This document shows positions 59,670 through 64,000 of a DNA stretch of 64,000 bases, in pieces (position 1 is the first letter of the stretch; every line of letters starts with the position of its first letter). The translations under genes were made by a program, and so were the position numbers. This DNA is from Termitomyces sp. T153 (lineage: Eukaryota; Basidiomycota; Agaricomycetes; Agaricales; Lyophyllaceae): the NCBI GenBank assembly GCA_018296165.2, contig JACKQL020000152.1:1-64000 (forward strand), in the 5' to 3' direction. The notes beneath the pieces are model-generated. The model made no database searches, was not told the origin of the DNA, and saw only the letters and a program-made list of their open reading frames with translations.

Positions 59670-60069
59670 ACTGCTTCTCTGCGAGTCGACGAAGGACTCG
59701 TAAAGAATGAACCACAGTAGCCAACAACCAACTGGCAGTCAAGGATTGATCCTAAACTTGACAGCTTAAAGCGAGAATTTGCCAGTCGGCAGCAACCTGG
59801 ACAACGAGCTGTTGCGGTCGGAGAAGGAAAGAAAGAGGGGAAGTATTGTAGGTCCCTGAGGAAAGCATACCTAAACCAGGGCTGAATAAAGCAAACTAAT
59901 CAAAACTAATAATATCGTCGATTTCGCGGAGCTAACAAACGTTAACGGAGCTATTCCATAAATTGCAAAATTCCGATCTCCGCTGTCAAATCATACGTTC
60001 TTAGTCTTTCAACTACTTACAAGCTGTTACTTATAATACGACATCTGTTGCTTTTTCTTGTGTCAAACC
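59670..60069. promoter_or_regulatory. shared divergent promoter region
   Basis: The 400-bp gap separates the start codons of the 646-aa protein gene (-) and the endonuclease III gene (+). Both must have their promoters here. No strong TATA box stands out. Confidence 0.4.
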
Positions 60070-61485
60070 ATGTCTGGACTCAAGAGGACGATCTCGACGC
60101 GTACAACACGATTGACAGCGCGCGCGAGCCCATATAACGCAGGAGTGACTCTCTTCGAGTCCGAGACGGTGACATCGCCGCGACAGTCAAAGCGTGTCAA
60201 AGCGGAGACAAAAGTCGAGGAGCTTACCGAGGGTGATTTTGAAGAGAAGCGCCCATCCAATGCTTCTGTGCCGTCCGGTTCTACCCCAAAAAGAAAGGGA
60301 AGCGCGAATAAGTCTCCACGAAAACCAAAACCTATACCGCAATCACTTGCCATTCCACACCCTGCACCAGAGAAATGGAAAGAGACATACGATACAATAA
60401 AGCAAATGAGGTCCCATATAACCGCTCCTGTAGATACGATGGGATGTGACCAGGCACAGTTCAAAGAAACAGACCCAAGAGTGCGTCGCGTCGGTCGCGC
60501 AGCATTTTGTAATTTACTAACTCGTCGGGATTTCTCAGAATCAGCGCTTTGCTACCCTTATATCCTTGATGCTGTCTTCACAAACGAAAGATGAGGTAAC
60601 CGATGCCGCCGTTTCAAAACTTAGAGCTGCCCTCGGAGGTAGTCTGAGTGTAGACGGCCTGATAGCTGCTGACGATGCGACAATTTCGGATGCTATTGGA
60701 AAGGTTGGCTTCTGGCGCCGAAAGACAGAGTGAGCAGGATCATGTTCGACGTTCATTAGCCTTACAGTACACAGGTACATCAAGAAAGCTGCCCAACGTC
60801 TTCGAGACGAGTTTGACTCCGACGTGCCAAAGACTGTGGATGAACTGTGCTCTTTGCCAGGTGTGGGTCCAAAGATGGCATTTCTGGCTTTGCAGGTTGC
60901 TTGGAACTTGTAAGAGAACAAAGCTCCGCTATATACCCATGCTTGACATAAGTTTCAGGAATGTAGGAATCGGCGTCGATGTGCATGTCCATAGGATCAC
61001 AAATCGACTTGGTTGGCATAAACCTCCGACAAAGAATCCGGAAGAAACGAGGTAGTTTTGGCCATTACCAGCATCATTGCAGCGTTGCAAACGTCCACAT
61101 CCCTAGGTTGAATTTACAATCATGGCTTCCAACGGAGCTTCATCCTCATATCAACCACATGCTTGTCGGTTTTGGTCAGGTATTTCGATCCTCTCGAAGT
61201 AATTTCTCTCGATAATTGAAAACTTCTTAGGTTATCTGTACTCCTGTCGGTCCAAGATGCGACCTGTGCGAGTTGAGTACCAAAGGTCTCTGTCCCAGTG
61301 TACAAAAAACCTCAAAATCAAAGACACGCAAAGCAGTCACTCTAGCTTCAGAAGCTTCTACATCTGTTAGTGGATCCCTACCAAAAGTAGAGATCGAGAT
61401 CAAAGCAGAGGAAGAAAACACTGTCCTCTACACTATACCTGATAATTCATTACATTCTGAGGTAAAGAATGAGGAGGCGTGGTAG
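60070..61485 (+). CDS. NTH1: endonuclease III homologue (DNA glycosylase/AP lyase)
   Basis: Six exons: 60070-60480, 60539-60729, 60775-60909, 60959-61051, 61107-61179, 61231-61485; 385 aa, introns 45-58 bp. The enzyme removes oxidised pyrimidines in base excision repair. Seen: basic Ser-rich N-terminus (nuclear/mitochondrial targeting is likely), [17 protein letters not shown], helix-hairpin-helix [13 protein letters not shown] with catalytic Lys234, [17 protein letters not shown] with catalytic Asp253, and an iron-sulfur-type Cys set [11 protein letters not shown]...C (C-x6-C-x2-C-x7-C, the last spacing longer than the usual x5). The final ~60 residues are a Lys/Glu-rich extension. Part of the 3' end is repeated downstream. 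It starts divergently from the 646-aa gene. Confidence 0.93.
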
Positions 61486-62534
61486 TCGAGACACGTTGGG
61501 CCATCTATGATCATCCCATTTTCGCTAATGAACGAATACAAGGACTCCAGACACTGTACTTTTTGGGAATAGTTGCACCTAGTTCGAGACGCTTTCTGGA
61601 GTATGATGGACAGCTCAAATACAAATCAGAACAATGTGCTATGAAGAGGTCTGTACTTCAGAGGATTTCTTACACATAAAGAAGGAACTTCCACTAGATA
61701 ACAGAGGAAGAGAACATTGTCATTGATGGTCCATGACATTCCATTCTGAGGTAAGGAACAAGTTGTAATAGTTGAGACACTGGGTGGGCTCTGACGATAG
61801 AACGGGTGACAGACACTTTCTAGTGCATCATGCATTATGGGCGGCAGGTATCAGTGTGCAGGTCAGGACCTCTTACGTGACCTAGAAAGAGAAACTTCCA
61901 TTCCCTTTTGCCAAGTCTGAATGCCTCCTTGACTTCTACTCACTGTCTTGAAGCTTTGAAGTCTTGAATATTTAGAGACTGTAACAATCCATAACTTGAC
62001 AGATCATGAAGACCTTTTTGCCACGAGATGAGGGATCCAAATTTCAACGCAACATACTTACCATGTAATGTTACATTCCTTCCTCCAAGCAAGCACCCAG
62101 AGAACGGACAGGGGACACAATTGATGGGGGTATTGGACCTACAACCCGCGAATACACCCCTTACACATACTTGGATCAAGCACAATCTACATATGTGACG
62201 CCTTGATACGTATCCACTGTTTGAAAACCACATATACGAGTCTCAGGCCCACGGTGCCCTCATTTTGTCCCATTCGCTTCAGGTGGGGCCGAGACCATCG
62301 CCTCCAGGTTTATCTGGTATGAGAAACATTTACAGAGCTTCCGTTGTGACTTTAGACAGAAACGCCAAGTTGGAGCAGTCGGAGTCTGGGGCGGGAACGC
62401 TCGTTTGAGGTTGGGCGAGATAATGTCACTCTCGGAAATTGCCGAAATTCAACGTTCAATAGTCATCTTTCATTGATAATATAAGGTTATCAATTTTATT
62501 TAATGTGAGATTGCTATCAGTCCTCCGTCATACC
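61486..62534. other. intergenic with a duplicated NTH1 3' end
   Basis: About 290 bp after the NTH1 stop, 61698-61795 repeats the end of the gene in degraded form (CAGAGGAAGAGAACATTGTC, then CATTCTGAGGTAAGGAACAA, then GTTGAGACAC, matching 61408-61500). The remainder up to the thiamine gene shows no frame. No CTGAGA/ACCTGA pair of a TPP riboswitch is seen before the thiamine gene. Confidence 0.5.
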
Positions 62535-64000
62535 ATGTGTGCTGCCAGTACTAATACTGCACGATCTGTATTGACGATAGCTGGTTCAGACTCTTCAGGC
62601 GGCGCTGGAATCCAGGTAAGTCTTGAGCCTGAAGAAAATTCTAGTTTTGACTTTGCACAGGCTGATCTCAAGACGATCGCTGCACACGGATGCTATGGTA
62701 CTAGTGTAATAACTGCACTGACGGCCCAGAACACCACAGGTGTACAAGGAGTACAGCCCATACCTCCAGCGTTTGTAGAGAAGCAGGTGAGATTCAAGTA
62801 AATGTGTGTATTTTCCCAGTCCTAATGATTACAGATCATCTCGGTTCTGGACGACATCGAGACGCATGCCATCAAGACAGGTATGCTGTACGATGCCGAA
62901 TGCATACGAGCGGTCGTCAGAGCCCTTATGACACAGTCTTCTGGATCGACCCTCCCAATCATTTGTGATCCCGTGTGTGTGTCGACCTCAGGTCACAGTC
63001 TCTTAGATCCCACTGCAATACAAGTTTTGATTGAAGAGTTCTTTCCTCTTACTACGCTCATCACTCCCAATAAATTTGAGGCTGAGCGTCTCCTATCACT
63101 AAAAGGAGAATCTTCAGAGATACACAACCTTCAGGACATGGTTGTCGCAGCAAAAGACCTTCTTCGTTATGGTTCTCGCGCTGTTCTATTGAAGGGAGGG
63201 CATTTGATCACGTCGATGGGGGATGTGAAGGATCTTTTGCATCAATTCCCGGACATTGATGCTATCTTTTCAGGACTTCTCTCCTCGAACATGGAAATAC
63301 TACAAGGAGACAGCACTCGTGACCCGAAACTCGTTGTAGAAGTTTTCTCGGAAGGCGATCAGATTGCTATCTTTGCCCGTCCACACATCAATTCCAAGAG
63401 TACGCATGGAACTGGCTGTACACTGAGCGCGGCAATTGCGAGCTGTCTTGCACGTGGGTCTAACTGTGCGTTGGCTTTTTTATCATTATTGAGCGTTCGT
63501 GGACCTATCTTCCAGTAAAAGAGGCAGTAAAAGATGCTACTATATACACGCATCTCGCGATACAGATGGCTGAACCTATAGGTCACGGGCACGGACCATT
63601 AAACCATTTCCATGCAGTGGCGCCAAGACTCATACCGCGGTATGGCTCGTTTCTGGTAATCACAATTGATCTGACTCGTTGGTCCCACATAGCGCTTCGC
63701 CATCTGATCCCTACCCACTCACGCGACTACTGATAGAAGGAAACCTGTCAGACTGGAAGGAATACGTCGAACACGATTTTGTCAAGCTTTTGGGACTCGG
63801 AACGCTGTCGCGCGAAACTTTTTTACATTTTATGGTGTGAGTGGATGACGTGTTGTGGCATCGAAACCAACTGACGCTGTGCGGTTTACAGACAAGATTA
63901 TCACTACTTAGAATATTACGCACGTGCATATGGGTGAGTAAATGTCTCATCATTCAGTTTGAAACGACTAATGCGAAGCAGACTCCTTGCTGCCAAGTCG
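62535..64000 (+). CDS. THI20: HMP/HMP-phosphate kinase fused to TenA domain (partial)
   Basis: Seven exons within the window: 62535-62615, 62661-62786, 62835-63465, 63516-63639, 63693-63836, 63892-63933, 63982-64000 and beyond. The N-terminal kinase (ThiD-type ribokinase fold) makes the pyrimidine diphosphate precursor of thiamine. Seen: [52 protein letters not shown], and the anion hole [14 protein letters not shown]. After [11 protein letters not shown] a second domain begins ([35 protein letters not shown]), typical of TenA/thiaminase II as in yeast Thi20. Its C-terminus is outside the window. The start ATG at 62535 follows an out-of-use upstream ATG at 62503 that is closed at once by TGA. 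Confidence 0.93.

Noticed and set aside
62280..62534. TPP riboswitch upstream of the thiamine gene
   Set aside because: The conserved CTGAGA and ACCTGA cores are absent, and the short upstream ATG-TGA at 62503 is not part of such a structure.

Overview
The window is nuclear DNA from a filamentous basidiomycete, most likely an Agaricomycete. Genes carry many 45-66 bp GT-AG introns, coding and non-coding strands alternate gene by gene, and the protein families are typical of mushroom-forming fungi. There are no operons, no CRISPR array and no rRNA or true tRNA gene.

Layout. (1) 1-443: 3' part of an unrecognised gene. (2) 4759-5751: inositol polyphosphate multikinase. (3) 6488-8064: first member (call it P1) of a family of secreted single-pass membrane proteins. 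(4) 9700-11388: Baeyer-Villiger monooxygenase copy 1. (5) 11618-40876: a 29-kb island of nested transposable elements. It holds solo LTRs of several families with intact target duplications, two copies of a tRNA-headed retroposon, an old wrecked Ty3/gypsy element on the + strand, and a younger full-length Ty3/gypsy element on the - strand (28744-38078) inserted into it. The old parts are almost free of CpG. (6) 41072-42760: monooxygenase copy 2, about 95% identical to copy 1. (7) 44049-56940: six more members (P2-P7) of the membrane-protein family, all on the - strand. (8) 57671-64000: housekeeping-like genes: an unrecognised 646-aa protein, endonuclease III homologue (NTH1/NTG), and the start of a fused HMP-phosphate kinase/TenA thiamine gene (THI20-like) that runs off the end.

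The most interesting signal is the seven-gene family P1-P7. From splice-aware reading each gene encodes: signal peptide, an Ig-like domain resembling the Kre9/KNH N-terminal family, a Cys-containing segment (an exon of exactly 30 nt in six of them), a Ser/Thr-rich stalk of very variable length built from duplicated exons, one transmembrane helix, an Arg-rich stop-transfer, a conserved juxtamembrane Tyr motif, and a coiled-coil tail that in five of seven ends in a PPxY motif. This looks like a rapidly evolving set of wall- or surface-sensing receptors with a built-in ubiquitin-ligase docking signal. The two monooxygenase copies sit inside this array, between P1 and P2, and the repeat island separates them.

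Exon boundaries below were derived by eye from splice consensus and reading-frame continuity between paralogues. Similarity statements come from reading the sequence, not from a search.
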